A DNA stretch of 64,000 bases from Sulfitobacter sp. S223. Its GTDB lineage: Bacteria; Pseudomonadota; Alphaproteobacteria; Rhodobacterales; Rhodobacteraceae. Shown here piece after piece: positions 25,928 through 33,970 of this stretch (position 1 is its first letter; each line of letters begins with the position of its first letter). The stretch spans positions 124,001 to 188,000 of the forward strand of contig NZ_CP083560.1 of assembly GCF_025143825.1 (NCBI RefSeq). Direction: 5' to 3'. The position numbers were made by a program, and so were the translations under genes. The notes beneath the pieces are model-generated. The model saw only the letters and a program-made list of their open reading frames with translations, was not told the origin of the DNA and ran no database searches.

Positions 25928-26625
25928 TCGAAGTCACCGACATGCACGCCTATTACGGCAAATCCCATATCCTTCAGGGCGTCACCCTGAACGTTCAGGA
26001 AGGGGAAATTGTCGCCCTTCTGGGCCGCAACGGTGTGGGGCGTTCAACCACCTGTAAGGCAATCATGGGAGAGGTTGTTCCGCATGGGTCCGTCAAATTC
26101 CGAGGTCAGGAAATCGCGGGCAAAAAGGCCTATGAAGTTGCCAATATGGGCATCGGGTATGTCCCCGAGAACCGCGATATCTTTCCGGGCCTAACAACGC
26201 GCCAGAACCTGACACTAGGTCTCAAGCCCGGTCAGAAAGATGGCGTTGGACGTTGGTCGATGCAGATGATGTTTGATATGTTCGAAAACCTTGACCGGCG
26301 TGCTGACGTAGAAGCGTCTGTACTGTCAGGTGGTGAACAGCAAATGCTCACCATGTGCCGCACGCTGATGGGCGATCCAGATTTCGTTATGATCGACGAG
26401 CCGACAGAAGGCCTTTCGCCACAGATGGTGCAAAAGGTTGCCGAGGTGCTCAAGGCGATTGCCGAAAAGGGCATTTCGACATTGCTGGTGGAGCAAAAGC
26501 TGAGCATCGCAATGGACATTGCTGACCGTGTCTATGTGATGGGCCACGGACAAGTTGTTTTTGAGGGCACGCCAGCCGAGCTGAAAGAACGTGAAGATGT
26601 GCGCAAGGAGTGGCTGGAAGTCTAA
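25924..26625 (+). CDS. livF: Liv-type ABC transporter ATPase (LivF) with Arg in Walker A
   Basis: A 233-residue ATPase starting at TTG (25924), supported by GGAGG seven bases before it and overlap with the livG stop. The Walker A loop is GRNGVGRST: the invariant Lys is Arg (R40, codon CGT). The signature LSGGEQQ and Walker B VMIDEPTEGLSP are intact. Arg-containing Walker A motifs exist in some LivF relatives, so the protein may still work or may leave LivG as the main hydrolysing subunit. It overlaps the next gene by 1 bp. Confidence 0.92.
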   Translation: MIEVTDMHAYYGKSHILQGVTLNVQEGEIVALLGRNGVGRSTTCKAIMGEVVPHGSVKFRGQEIAGKKAYEVANMGIGYVPENRDIFPGLTTRQNLTLGLKPGQKDGVGRWSMQMMFDMFENLDRRADVEASVLSGGEQQMLTMCRTLMGDPDFVMIDEPTEGLSPQMVQKVAEVLKAIAEKGISTLLVEQKLSIAMDIADRVYVMGHGQVVFEGTPAELKEREDVRKEWLEV

Positions 26626-27830
26626 TGACGTCCTTTGATATTGACCGCCTTGGTCGCATTGGCGACTGGATGAAAACCTATATTGACGCCCGCCGTTTGG
26701 CGGGCGCTTCTGTCTTGCTTTCTCAAGGTGGAAAGGAAATCTACTACCACCAATGTGGTTTACGTGATGTCGCACGTGGCGCGCAGTGGGAGCGTGATAC
26801 AGTTGCGCGCATCTACTCAATGACAAAGCCGGTGACGTCTGTCGCGCTCATGATGCTGGCAGAACGCGGCTTGTTTCATCTGGATGCGCCGGTGTCAGAG
26901 TTTATTCCTGCCTTTACCGATATGCAGTGCCTATTGGATGGGGCCACGTCGATTGATCAGGTGCAACGCTGCGCCACACCAACCCTGCATCAGCTGCTAA
27001 CCCATACTGCCGGCCTTAGTTATCCATTCAACCCCGGTGTTCTGGGGCAGGAAATGGCGGATCAAGACATCGTATTTCGCGCGGACCAAGGCTCTCTGGC
27101 TCAGATGTGTGATCGGGTTGCGGCGTTGCCCTTGGCCTTTGCGCCCGGCAATCGTTGGGAGTATTCGGTCGCGATCGATATTCTGGGTCGCGTTGTCGAA
27201 GTGGTCAGTGGCAAAACGCTGGAACAGTTTTTCGTGGATGAGATTTTTGAGCCCCTTGGCGTGTCCGAGACTCGGTTTTCCGTACCAGCAACAGCGCGCG
27301 ACAGGTTCGCCGCTTGCTACACACCGCTGGCAGGGGATGCGTTTTCGGTGGGCAAAGTCGACACCGCGCCCGAGACTTTGCGCTTGATAGATGATCCTGT
27401 GGAATCGCCTTTCTTGGATGCCCAGATGCAATCGGGTGGCGGCGGACTGGTCGGGACTATCGACGACTATCTCAAGTTTACCGAGATGATGCGCACTGGT
27501 GGTGCAGGCCTGATCGGGCCCAAAACACTTTCATTCATGATGCAGAACCATCTTGCCGGAGATATTGCATCCATGGGGCCTAGCAGTTTTGCAGAGCAGC
27601 CGATGGAGGGCATGGGTTTTGGCCTTGGCGGTGCTGTCTTGCTAGACTCCGGTCGCGCCCGTTCTGCTGGCCACGTCGGTGACTTCAGCTGGGGCGGCAT
27701 GGCCTCAACGTTTTTCTGGATTGATCCGGTGGCTGAGCTGTCTGCTATATTCTTTACACAACTCATCCCGTCGAGCGCTTATCCCGCGCGTCCGCAACTC
27801 AAGGCATTGGTGCACGGAGCCATGACATGA
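26625..27830 (+). CDS. Serine hydrolase, class C beta-lactamase/esterase fold
   Basis: A 401-residue protein of the beta-lactamase-related serine hydrolase family (EstB / class VIII esterase-like). The S-x-x-K catalytic pair is in IYSMTKPVTSVALMM and the Tyr element is in WEYSVAIDILG. No signal peptide is seen, so it is probably cytoplasmic. The ATG overlaps the livF stop by one base. An esterase or lactonase acting on the imported substrate is more likely than antibiotic resistance; this is inferred from the operon. Confidence 0.85.
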   Translation: MTSFDIDRLGRIGDWMKTYIDARRLAGASVLLSQGGKEIYYHQCGLRDVARGAQWERDTVARIYSMTKPVTSVALMMLAERGLFHLDAPVSEFIPAFTDMQCLLDGATSIDQVQRCATPTLHQLLTHTAGLSYPFNPGVLGQEMADQDIVFRADQGSLAQMCDRVAALPLAFAPGNRWEYSVAIDILGRVVEVVSGKTLEQFFVDEIFEPLGVSETRFSVPATARDRFAACYTPLAGDAFSVGKVDTAPETLRLIDDPVESPFLDAQMQSGGGGLVGTIDDYLKFTEMMRTGGAGLIGPKTLSFMMQNHLAGDIASMGPSSFAEQPMEGMGFGLGGAVLLDSGRARSAGHVGDFSWGGMASTFFWIDPVAELSAIFFTQLIPSSAYPARPQLKALVHGAMT

Positions 27831-29779
27831 GCCGAATTCTATGGAGCCCAACGCAGGAACGGGCAGAGGCATCGACCATGGCTGCCTTTGAACGGTTTGT
27901 TGAAAAAAAGTGCGGTCTGACCTTCGAAGATTACAATGACATGTGGCGGTGGAGTGTTTCAGACCTTGAAGGTTTCTGGGCGTCAATCTGGGAGTTCTTC
28001 GACGTCCGCGCCTCTGAGCCTTATAGCCGCATCTTGGCGGACCGCGCTATGCCGGGGGCGCAATGGTGCCCGGGTGCCATGCTCAATTACGCCGATAACA
28101 TATTGCGCCACGCCGAGGGCCGGACAGACGAGACTGCTATTGTCAGCTTCTCCGAGACATTGGGGCGTAAGGAACTGACATGGGGAGAGTTACGCGCGCA
28201 AGTGGCATCGCTTGCGGCAAATCTGCGCCGGATGGGAGTGGTGCAAGGTGACCGCGTGGTGGCTGTTCTGCCCAATACCGAAGTTGCATTGATTTCGTTA
28301 CTGGCCACGGCGAGTATTGGTGCCGCGTGGTCGCTATGCGCTCCGGACATGGGGCAGGTCGCGATCGTAGATCGCTTTAAACAAATCGCGCCGAAGGTAT
28401 TCATCGCGCAGGATGGTTACGTTCACGCGGGCAAAACGATAGACCGCCGTGAGGTGCTAGCGCAAATCAGTGCCGAGTTACCCAGTGTCGCCCAGTTCGT
28501 CACGCTGCCAATTGTCGGTGATCTGCCTGAAGGACACGTGGCATGGGACACCCTGTTGCACGACGATGTGCCATTTGAAGCGACGCAAGTGCCCTTCGAT
28601 CAACCGCTCTGGATCGTGTATTCTTCTGGGACAACCGGTAACCCTAAACCCATTGTGCATGGCCACGGTGGCATCATTCTGGAAGCGGCCAAACAATCCC
28701 TCCATCATGATCTGACAGCAAAGGACCGGTTCTGCTGGCTCACTTCCTCTGGCTGGATCATGTGGAACGCGCAGTGGACTGCTCTTGGGCAGGGGGCGAC
28801 TGTGTGTCTATATGACGGGGCGCCCAACCATCCTGATATGCTTGCGGTCTGGCGCTTTGTGGCAGATGAAAAGCTGACCTATTTCGGCGCGGGTGCTGCG
28901 TTTTTTGCGGGGTGTCTCAAGGCGGGTGTGACGCCGCGAACTGCTGTTGATCTGTCTGCCCTGCGATCTCTTGGTTCTACGGGTTCGCCGCTGAGCGCGG
29001 ATGCTTACGACTGGATTTACCGTGATGTGAAGGAAGACGTCTGGCTTGCCCCGATCTCGGGCGGAACAGATTTGGCAGGGGCCTTTGTACTGGGCCATCC
29101 GGCCATGCCTGTCCGCGCCGGAGAGATGCAATGCCGCGCCCTTGGCAATGCAGTCCGTGCCTATGATGCGCTTGGCAATGAACTGACCGGCGAAGTGGGA
29201 GAGTTGGTCTGTACCGAACCGCTACCCTCTATGCCGCTTTTCTTTTGGGGTGACGAAGACGGTACGCGCCTGTTCGAAAGCTATTATGATACTTACCCCG
29301 GTGTCTGGCGGCATGGTGACTGGATCAGTATTGATGAGACCGGCGCGAGCGTGATCTATGGTCGCTCTGATGCCACGATCAACCGCAAGGGGCTGCGGCT
29401 GGGTTCAGCTGAAATCTATCAAGCGGTTGAAGGCTTGGACGACGTTCTTGATAGTCTTGTCGTTGATCTGGAATTTCTCGGACGCGAAAGTTTTATGCCG
29501 CTTTTTGTTGTACCGGCTGAAGGCGTCGCCTTTGATGACGCTTTGAAGGACAAGATCAATCAGGCCATACGTTCAGGCGTTTCAGCCCGCTTTATCCCGA
29601 ACGAGATCGTGCAAGTGGCAGAAATCCCGCGTACTCTTTCGGGTAAAAAGCTTGAGGTTCCTGTCAAAAAGCTGTTGTTGGGGGGTGACCCCGCCCGCGT
29701 GGTAAACCGTGACAGTATGGCCAACCCCGCGAGCTTCGATTTCTTCATTGCCTATGCAGCAGCACGGGCCAGCGCCTGA
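27827..29779 (+). CDS. Acetoacetyl-CoA ligase
   Basis: A 650-residue adenylate-forming enzyme. The P-loop is VYSSGTTGNPKPIVHGHGG and the C-terminal lysine motif is RTLSGKKLEVPVKKLL. Length and motifs match acetoacetate-CoA ligases, which activate acetoacetate with ATP and CoA; relatives accept other short oxo- or branched acids. It overlaps the serine hydrolase by 4 bp (ATGA), so hydrolysis and CoA activation are probably consecutive steps. Confidence 0.88.
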   Translation: MSRILWSPTQERAEASTMAAFERFVEKKCGLTFEDYNDMWRWSVSDLEGFWASIWEFFDVRASEPYSRILADRAMPGAQWCPGAMLNYADNILRHAEGRTDETAIVSFSETLGRKELTWGELRAQVASLAANLRRMGVVQGDRVVAVLPNTEVALISLLATASIGAAWSLCAPDMGQVAIVDRFKQIAPKVFIAQDGYVHAGKTIDRREVLAQISAELPSVAQFVTLPIVGDLPEGHVAWDTLLHDDVPFEATQVPFDQPLWIVYSSGTTGNPKPIVHGHGGIILEAAKQSLHHDLTAKDRFCWLTSSGWIMWNAQWTALGQGATVCLYDGAPNHPDMLAVWRFVADEKLTYFGAGAAFFAGCLKAGVTPRTAVDLSALRSLGSTGSPLSADAYDWIYRDVKEDVWLAPISGGTDLAGAFVLGHPAMPVRAGEMQCRALGNAVRAYDALGNELTGEVGELVCTEPLPSMPLFFWGDEDGTRLFESYYDTYPGVWRHGDWISIDETGASVIYGRSDATINRKGLRLGSAEIYQAVEGLDDVLDSLVVDLEFLGRESFMPLFVVPAEGVAFDDALKDKINQAIRSGVSARFIPNEIVQVAEIPRTLSGKKLEVPVKKLLLGGDPARVVNRDSMANPASFDFFIAYAAARASA

Positions 29780-29789
29780 GGTTGCTCCT

Positions 29790-30656
29790 ATGAACAACGT
29801 TGCCGACGAACTGATTGAACTTTTGGATATCGAACAGCTGGAGGTCGATCTGTTCCGTGGCGTTGGTTCTGGTGGAGAGACGACGACCCGCATTTTTGGC
29901 GGCCATGTTATCGCTCAGGCCTTGATGGCCGCTTACCGGACGGTGCCTGATCGGCTTTGCCATTCGCTGCACGCCTATTTCATCCGCCCCGGCGATCCCA
30001 AAATTCCGGTAATCTATCAGGTGGACCGCGCCCGCGACGGCGGCAGCTTTACGACGCGGCGCGTGGTGGCGATCCAGCACGGGAAACAAATATTCAACCT
30101 CTCTGCGTCTTTTCACATTGATGAAGAAGGCTGGAACTACCAGCATGAGATGCCGCAGGTTGGTAGCCCCGAAGACTGGCCAAACCGCGATGAGCTACGC
30201 GAGGCGCATGTCGCGAAAATCCCCGAGAAATTTCACGATGATTTTCTGCGCCAGCGCCCGATTGAGCTGCGCGAGGTTGCGCCGCGCGACTTCTTCACGC
30301 CGGAAAAAGCATCAGATCGCAACCACCTGTGGTTCCGGATGGAAGCTGCTAAGGGCCAAGGGCCACAGATGCAGCACTGCTTGCTTGCCTATGCGTCTGA
30401 CATGAATCTTCTTGGATCATCTCTGCGCCCACACGGGCTGACCTGGTTCCAAGGTAACGTCATGAGTGCCAGCTTGGATCACGCCATGTGGTTCCACGGC
30501 CCGATCGAATTTTCGGACTGGCATTTGTATGATCTGGATGCCCCGTGGACAGGAAAAGCCCGCGGCTTTAACCGCGGGTCAATCTACAGTGCAGACGGGA
30601 CGTTGGTGGCGAGCGTCGCACAAGAAGGTCTCGTGCGGCCGCTCAAGAAGCGCTAA
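29790..30656 (+). CDS. tesB: Acyl-CoA thioesterase II (TesB family)
   Basis: A 288-residue double hot-dog thioesterase. Family patterns are RIFGGHVIAQALMAAYRTV, LHAYFIRPGDP and SLDHAMWFH, and the C-terminus GLVRPLKK is characteristic. The ATG at 29790 is preferred because the longer frame would start inside the ligase gene. It hydrolyses acyl-CoA to acid plus CoA and may relieve CoA trapping when intermediates accumulate. It is the last gene of the rightward block. Confidence 0.88.
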   Translation: MNNVADELIELLDIEQLEVDLFRGVGSGGETTTRIFGGHVIAQALMAAYRTVPDRLCHSLHAYFIRPGDPKIPVIYQVDRARDGGSFTTRRVVAIQHGKQIFNLSASFHIDEEGWNYQHEMPQVGSPEDWPNRDELREAHVAKIPEKFHDDFLRQRPIELREVAPRDFFTPEKASDRNHLWFRMEAAKGQGPQMQHCLLAYASDMNLLGSSLRPHGLTWFQGNVMSASLDHAMWFHGPIEFSDWHLYDLDAPWTGKARGFNRGSIYSADGTLVASVAQEGLVRPLKKR

Positions 30657-30664
30657 GGCGCTTC
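30647..30664. terminator. Hairpin at the convergence of the two catabolic operons
   Basis: GAAGCGC-TAAG-GCGCTTC is a perfect 7-bp stem with a tetraloop containing the tesB stop codon. It lies between the convergent tesB and VOC genes. No T-run follows on either strand; bidirectional termination is possible but weak. Confidence 0.4.
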
Positions 30665-30674
30665 CATTGTCACC

Positions 30675-31046
30675 TTATGAGAATGTGAAAAAACACAGCT
30701 TGTTGCCGTCAGGGTCACGAACGTAAGAGCCGTAGAACCGATCAGGTATCCGCTGGCCTGGCGCACCGTCACATGTGCCGCCTAATTCCAGCGCCCGGGC
30801 ATGTAGGCGGTCAGCCTCTTCTTTTTCATCTATTGTGAAGGCAATCATCACGCCGTTGCCCGGTGTTGGTGCCTCTTTGTCATAAGGTTCACAAACAGCA
30901 AGCATAGGCTCACCGCGTTTGGTTCCTATGAAGGCAATACGCCCTGCGTCAATAACAACTTTTGCGCCTTTGTCAGCGAAAAGGTCACAATAGAACTTTT
31001 TGGCGCGTTCCATATCGCTCACGCCGATGGTGGTGTAGCCGATCAT
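30675..31046 (-). CDS. VOC-family (glyoxalase/bleomycin-resistance fold) protein
   Basis: A 123-residue vicinal oxygen chelate protein. The start YTTIGVSDMERAKKFYCDLF and end FYGSYVRDPDGNKLCFF are typical. Members include metal-dependent isomerases, epimerases and dioxygenases. AGGA precedes the ATG. It is the last gene of the leftward operon, 9 bp after an SDR, so an epimerase or isomerase role in the same pathway is possible. The exact reaction is unknown. Confidence 0.8.
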   Translation of the reverse strand: MIGYTTIGVSDMERAKKFYCDLFADKGAKVVIDAGRIAFIGTKRGEPMLAVCEPYDKEAPTPGNGVMIAFTIDEKEEADRLHARALELGGTCDGAPGQRIPDRFYGSYVRDPDGNKLCFFTFS

Positions 31047-31055
31047 CTGTTTGTC

Positions 31056-31829
31056 CTAACTGTCAAAGTTGCCAAAACGGCGGTTAAGTTTGCGCATGCC
31101 GCCGATCCAGCGGTCGTAGTTGTCGGTCTTGTTGCGCATGTATTGTTCGACCTCTTTGTGCGGCAGCACAAGGAATGTCTCTGCGCGGATCGTCTCTACG
31201 CAGGCTTCTGCGACGGGACCGGGTTCCATCATGCCGTTAATTGCGGCGACGTGGTCTTCGTGGCCGCGGGTCATTTCAGTACGGACCGCTTGAGGACACA
31301 GAACCGATACCTTGATACCCTGATCGCCATACGTAAGCGCAAGCCATTCAGCGAGACCGACAGCTGCGTGTTTCGTCACCCCGTAGGGCGCGCTGCCTAT
31401 TTGGTTCAGTAGGCCAGCCGCCGACGCAGTGTTAAGCAGGTAGCCGCCGCCACGCTCTGACATGAGCGGGACCAGGTGCCGCGCTGCCCAGACATGGGAC
31501 ATCACGTTGATCTCCCAGATGCGTTGCCAGTCGTCATCTTCGACCTCGACGCCACCGGCGACAGAGATACCTGCGTTAGAGCAGAACAGGTCAATCGGAC
31601 CTGCATCTGCCTCAACAGCATCGATCATTCCGGTGATCTGGTCTTTGATGGCGACATCCACCTGATAGGCTTTGCCGCCCATCATTTTCGCGGTTTCCTC
31701 GGCACCAGCCAAATCACGGTCCACGCAGGCGATATGCTTTGCGCCTTCTTCAGCAAAACGCACGCACATGGCACGACCGATGCCAGAGGCAGCACCGGTC
31801 ACGACGATAATCTTGTCTTTGAGTTCCAT
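31056..31829 (-). CDS. Short-chain dehydrogenase/reductase
   Basis: A 257-residue classical SDR with TGAASGIGRAM, SNAG and APYGVTK (Tyr-x3-Lys). The start at 31829 lies one base after the preceding SDR stop, which decides it over an upstream in-frame ATG. The C-terminus is somewhat longer than average, ending with an Arg-rich segment (RWIGGMRKLNRRFG). It is co-transcribed with the acyl-CoA dehydrogenase and the VOC protein. Confidence 0.87.
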   Translation of the reverse strand: MELKDKIIVVTGAASGIGRAMCVRFAEEGAKHIACVDRDLAGAEETAKMMGGKAYQVDVAIKDQITGMIDAVEADAGPIDLFCSNAGISVAGGVEVEDDDWQRIWEINVMSHVWAARHLVPLMSERGGGYLLNTASAAGLLNQIGSAPYGVTKHAAVGLAEWLALTYGDQGIKVSVLCPQAVRTEMTRGHEDHVAAINGMMEPGPVAEACVETIRAETFLVLPHKEVEQYMRNKTDNYDRWIGGMRKLNRRFGNFDS

Positions 31830-31830
31830 A

Positions 31831-32601
31831 TTATGTCCACATATTGGAGCCGCCACAGACGGTAAGCGCCTGTCCGGTCATGTATTTGGAAGCGTCAGAC
31901 GCGAGGAAAACGGCAAGACCCGCAAAATCTTCTGGATCGCCCAAGCGACGCAGCGGGATTTCGTTCTCGATCCGCTTGGCGACTTCGGGATTGTCCCACA
32001 GTTCACGTGCGAATTCCGTTTTAACCAGACCGGGACAGATCGCATTAAAGCGAAGCCCTTTTGGCCCGAATTCCGCTGCAAGGTTGCGTACAAGACCGAT
32101 CAGCGCCAGCTTTGACATCCCGTAGGTGCCAAGCATGACGGAAGGCTTGAACGCCCCGATGGAAGAGGTGAACGCCATCGATCCAGAGCCCTTTGCCACC
32201 ATGTCAGGGGCAACAATTTGTGCCAGCCAGAGGTTGGACAGCACGTTGGCATTCATGGTTTTCTGATAGGCATCATCAGGGATCTCGGATGTTTTCCCAT
32301 AATAGGGATTAACCCCCGCATTGCCGATCACACAATCAATCGGACCGGCAAGTTCGTGTGTTTTATCGACCAGCGCTTGAAGCTGTTCTTTGTAGCCCAC
32401 ATTACAGCTCACGCCATATGCCTTGCCTTTACCGAGGGCATTAATGCCCTCGGCTGCGGCGTCCAGTTGGTCCTGCTTACGGGCAGAGATCACGACAGTC
32501 GCGCCATGCTCCGCCAGTGCCGTCGCCATTGCCAGACCCATGCCCTTGGAGGCACCGGTCAGCAGGGCGACTTTACCAGTCAGGTCAAACAGCGCACTCA
32601 T
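31831..32601 (-). CDS. Short-chain dehydrogenase/reductase (glucose/3-hydroxyacyl-type)
   Basis: A 256-residue classical SDR with TGASKGMGLAMA, GNAGVNP and GTYGMSK. The ending (LASDASKYMTGQALTVCGG) is the usual SDR C-terminus. It overlaps the acyl-CoA dehydrogenase stop by 4 bp. In the levulinate-type pathway an SDR oxidises the rearranged 3-hydroxyacyl-CoA; this gene is a candidate for that step, by position only. Confidence 0.87.
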   Translation of the reverse strand: MSALFDLTGKVALLTGASKGMGLAMATALAEHGATVVISARKQDQLDAAAEGINALGKGKAYGVSCNVGYKEQLQALVDKTHELAGPIDCVIGNAGVNPYYGKTSEIPDDAYQKTMNANVLSNLWLAQIVAPDMVAKGSGSMAFTSSIGAFKPSVMLGTYGMSKLALIGLVRNLAAEFGPKGLRFNAICPGLVKTEFARELWDNPEVAKRIENEIPLRRLGDPEDFAGLAVFLASDASKYMTGQALTVCGGSNMWT

Positions 32602-33905
32602 ACGCCGCCCCGTGTCCGGCCTGTTGCGATTTCGCCGCGGGCACGATCGGTACGCGAATTGGACGCCTGATAGTCTTTGACCTCTGCGCGCGCGATAACG
32701 TGGTGGTGTACTTCATCAGGGCCATCTGCGTAACGCAGCGTGCGCTGAGCCGTGTACATGCCGGACAGCGGAGACCATTGGGAAATACCCGTGGCACCGT
32801 GTACCTGCATCGCTTCATCAATGATGTTGCAGACTTTTTCCGGCACCATCGCTTTGATCATCGACACCCAGATACGGGCCTCTTTGTTGCCCAGTGTATC
32901 CATCGCCTTGGCCGCTTTTAGAACCATCAAACGCATGGCTTCGATCTCGATCTTCGCACGCGAAATGGTCTCCATGTTCTTGCCCAGATCAATGATTTTC
33001 TTACCGAAGGCTTCACGTGACAGGCCACGCTCGATCATCAGGTCCAGAGCCTTTTCTGCGGCACCGATAGAGCGCATGCAGTGGTGGATGCGGCCAGGTC
33101 CAAGACGTACTTGCGAGATCTCAAAACCACGACCTTCGCCCCAAAGAATATTTGATTCCGGCACGCGGACATTGGTGAATTTGATGTGCATGTGGCCGTG
33201 CGGTGCATCGTCATGACCGAACACATGCATCGGACCCACAATTTCCACACCGGGAGTATCGATCGGCACAAGAATCTGGGACTGCTGGCGGAAAGGCTCT
33301 GCATCGGGGGATGTTTTCACCATCGTGATCATGATTTTGCAGCGCGGATCGCCCGCACCGGAGATATAGTATTTCTCTCCGTTGATGACCCATTCACCGT
33401 CTTCCAGCACAGCGGAGGTGGAGATATTTTTCGCATCCGAAGATGCCATATCAGGCTCTGTCATGGCAAAAGCAGAACGGATTTTGCCAGCCAGCAGCGG
33501 CTTGAGCCACGTTTCTTTTTGCTCGGGCGTGCCGATACGCTCTAGCACTTCCATGTTGCCAGTGTCAGGTGCGGAGCAGTTCAGCGACTCTGACGCGAGC
33601 GGGCTCTTGCCCAGTTCAGCAGCGATATAGGCATAGTCGAGGTTGCTCAGGCCTTCACCGGTTTCGGCGTTGGGCAGGAAGAAATTCCACAGGCCTGCAT
33701 CGCGCGCTTTTTGCTTTACTGTTTCCAGCAACTCAAGCTGACCGGGTGCGTAGGACCAGCGATCAGCGCGACCTTCCCCCAGTGCATAAAACTCTTCGGT
33801 GATCGGATCCACGTTTTCGCGGATGTGCTTGATCACGGCCGCAAGCAGCGGCTTGTTTTTCTCGGACATGCCAAGATTGTTCATTTCCATCGGTGTATCG
33901 GACAT
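32598..33905 (-). CDS. ACAD10/11-type acyl-CoA dehydrogenase family protein
   Basis: A 435-residue acyl-CoA dehydrogenase-fold protein. Landmarks are AMTEPDMASSDAKN, AFGKKIIDLG and VHGATGISQWSPL. The C-terminal motif is RYADGPDEVHHHVIARAEV, in which the usual Glu-Gly-Thr is replaced by Asp-Gly-Pro (D394), a feature of the ACAD10/11 and LvaC-like group. Members of that group eliminate phosphate from 4-phosphoacyl-CoA rather than simply oxidising. GGGAGGC precedes the ATG. The matching kinase is at 19349. Confidence 0.88.
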   Translation of the reverse strand: MSDTPMEMNNLGMSEKNKPLLAAVIKHIRENVDPITEEFYALGEGRADRWSYAPGQLELLETVKQKARDAGLWNFFLPNAETGEGLSNLDYAYIAAELGKSPLASESLNCSAPDTGNMEVLERIGTPEQKETWLKPLLAGKIRSAFAMTEPDMASSDAKNISTSAVLEDGEWVINGEKYYISGAGDPRCKIMITMVKTSPDAEPFRQQSQILVPIDTPGVEIVGPMHVFGHDDAPHGHMHIKFTNVRVPESNILWGEGRGFEISQVRLGPGRIHHCMRSIGAAEKALDLMIERGLSREAFGKKIIDLGKNMETISRAKIEIEAMRLMVLKAAKAMDTLGNKEARIWVSMIKAMVPEKVCNIIDEAMQVHGATGISQWSPLSGMYTAQRTLRYADGPDEVHHHVIARAEVKDYQASNSRTDRARGEIATGRTRGGV

Positions 33906-33928
33906 AAAATGCCTCCCTTAGTTATTTT

Positions 33929-33968
33929 TCACCCAAGAGGTGAGGTTGTTTCTTCACCCGGCGGGTGA
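33929..33968 (-). repeat. Tandem pair of related stem-loops between ECH and ACAD genes
   Basis: Two hairpins of one family sit 25 bp apart: TCACC-CAAGA-GGTGA (33929-33943) and TCACCC-GGC-GGGTGA (33954-33968), each flanked by GG and TTTC or TTCTT. They fill the 65-bp spacer between the enoyl-CoA hydratase and acyl-CoA dehydrogenase genes, the only sizeable gap inside this otherwise overlapped operon. A role in mRNA processing or partial termination is plausible. Confidence 0.55.
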
Positions 33969-33970
33969 GG

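Noticed and set aside
26625..27830. AmpC-type beta-lactamase
   Set aside because: There is no signal peptide and the gene is embedded between transporter and CoA-ligase genes, so an esterase or lactonase is more likely.
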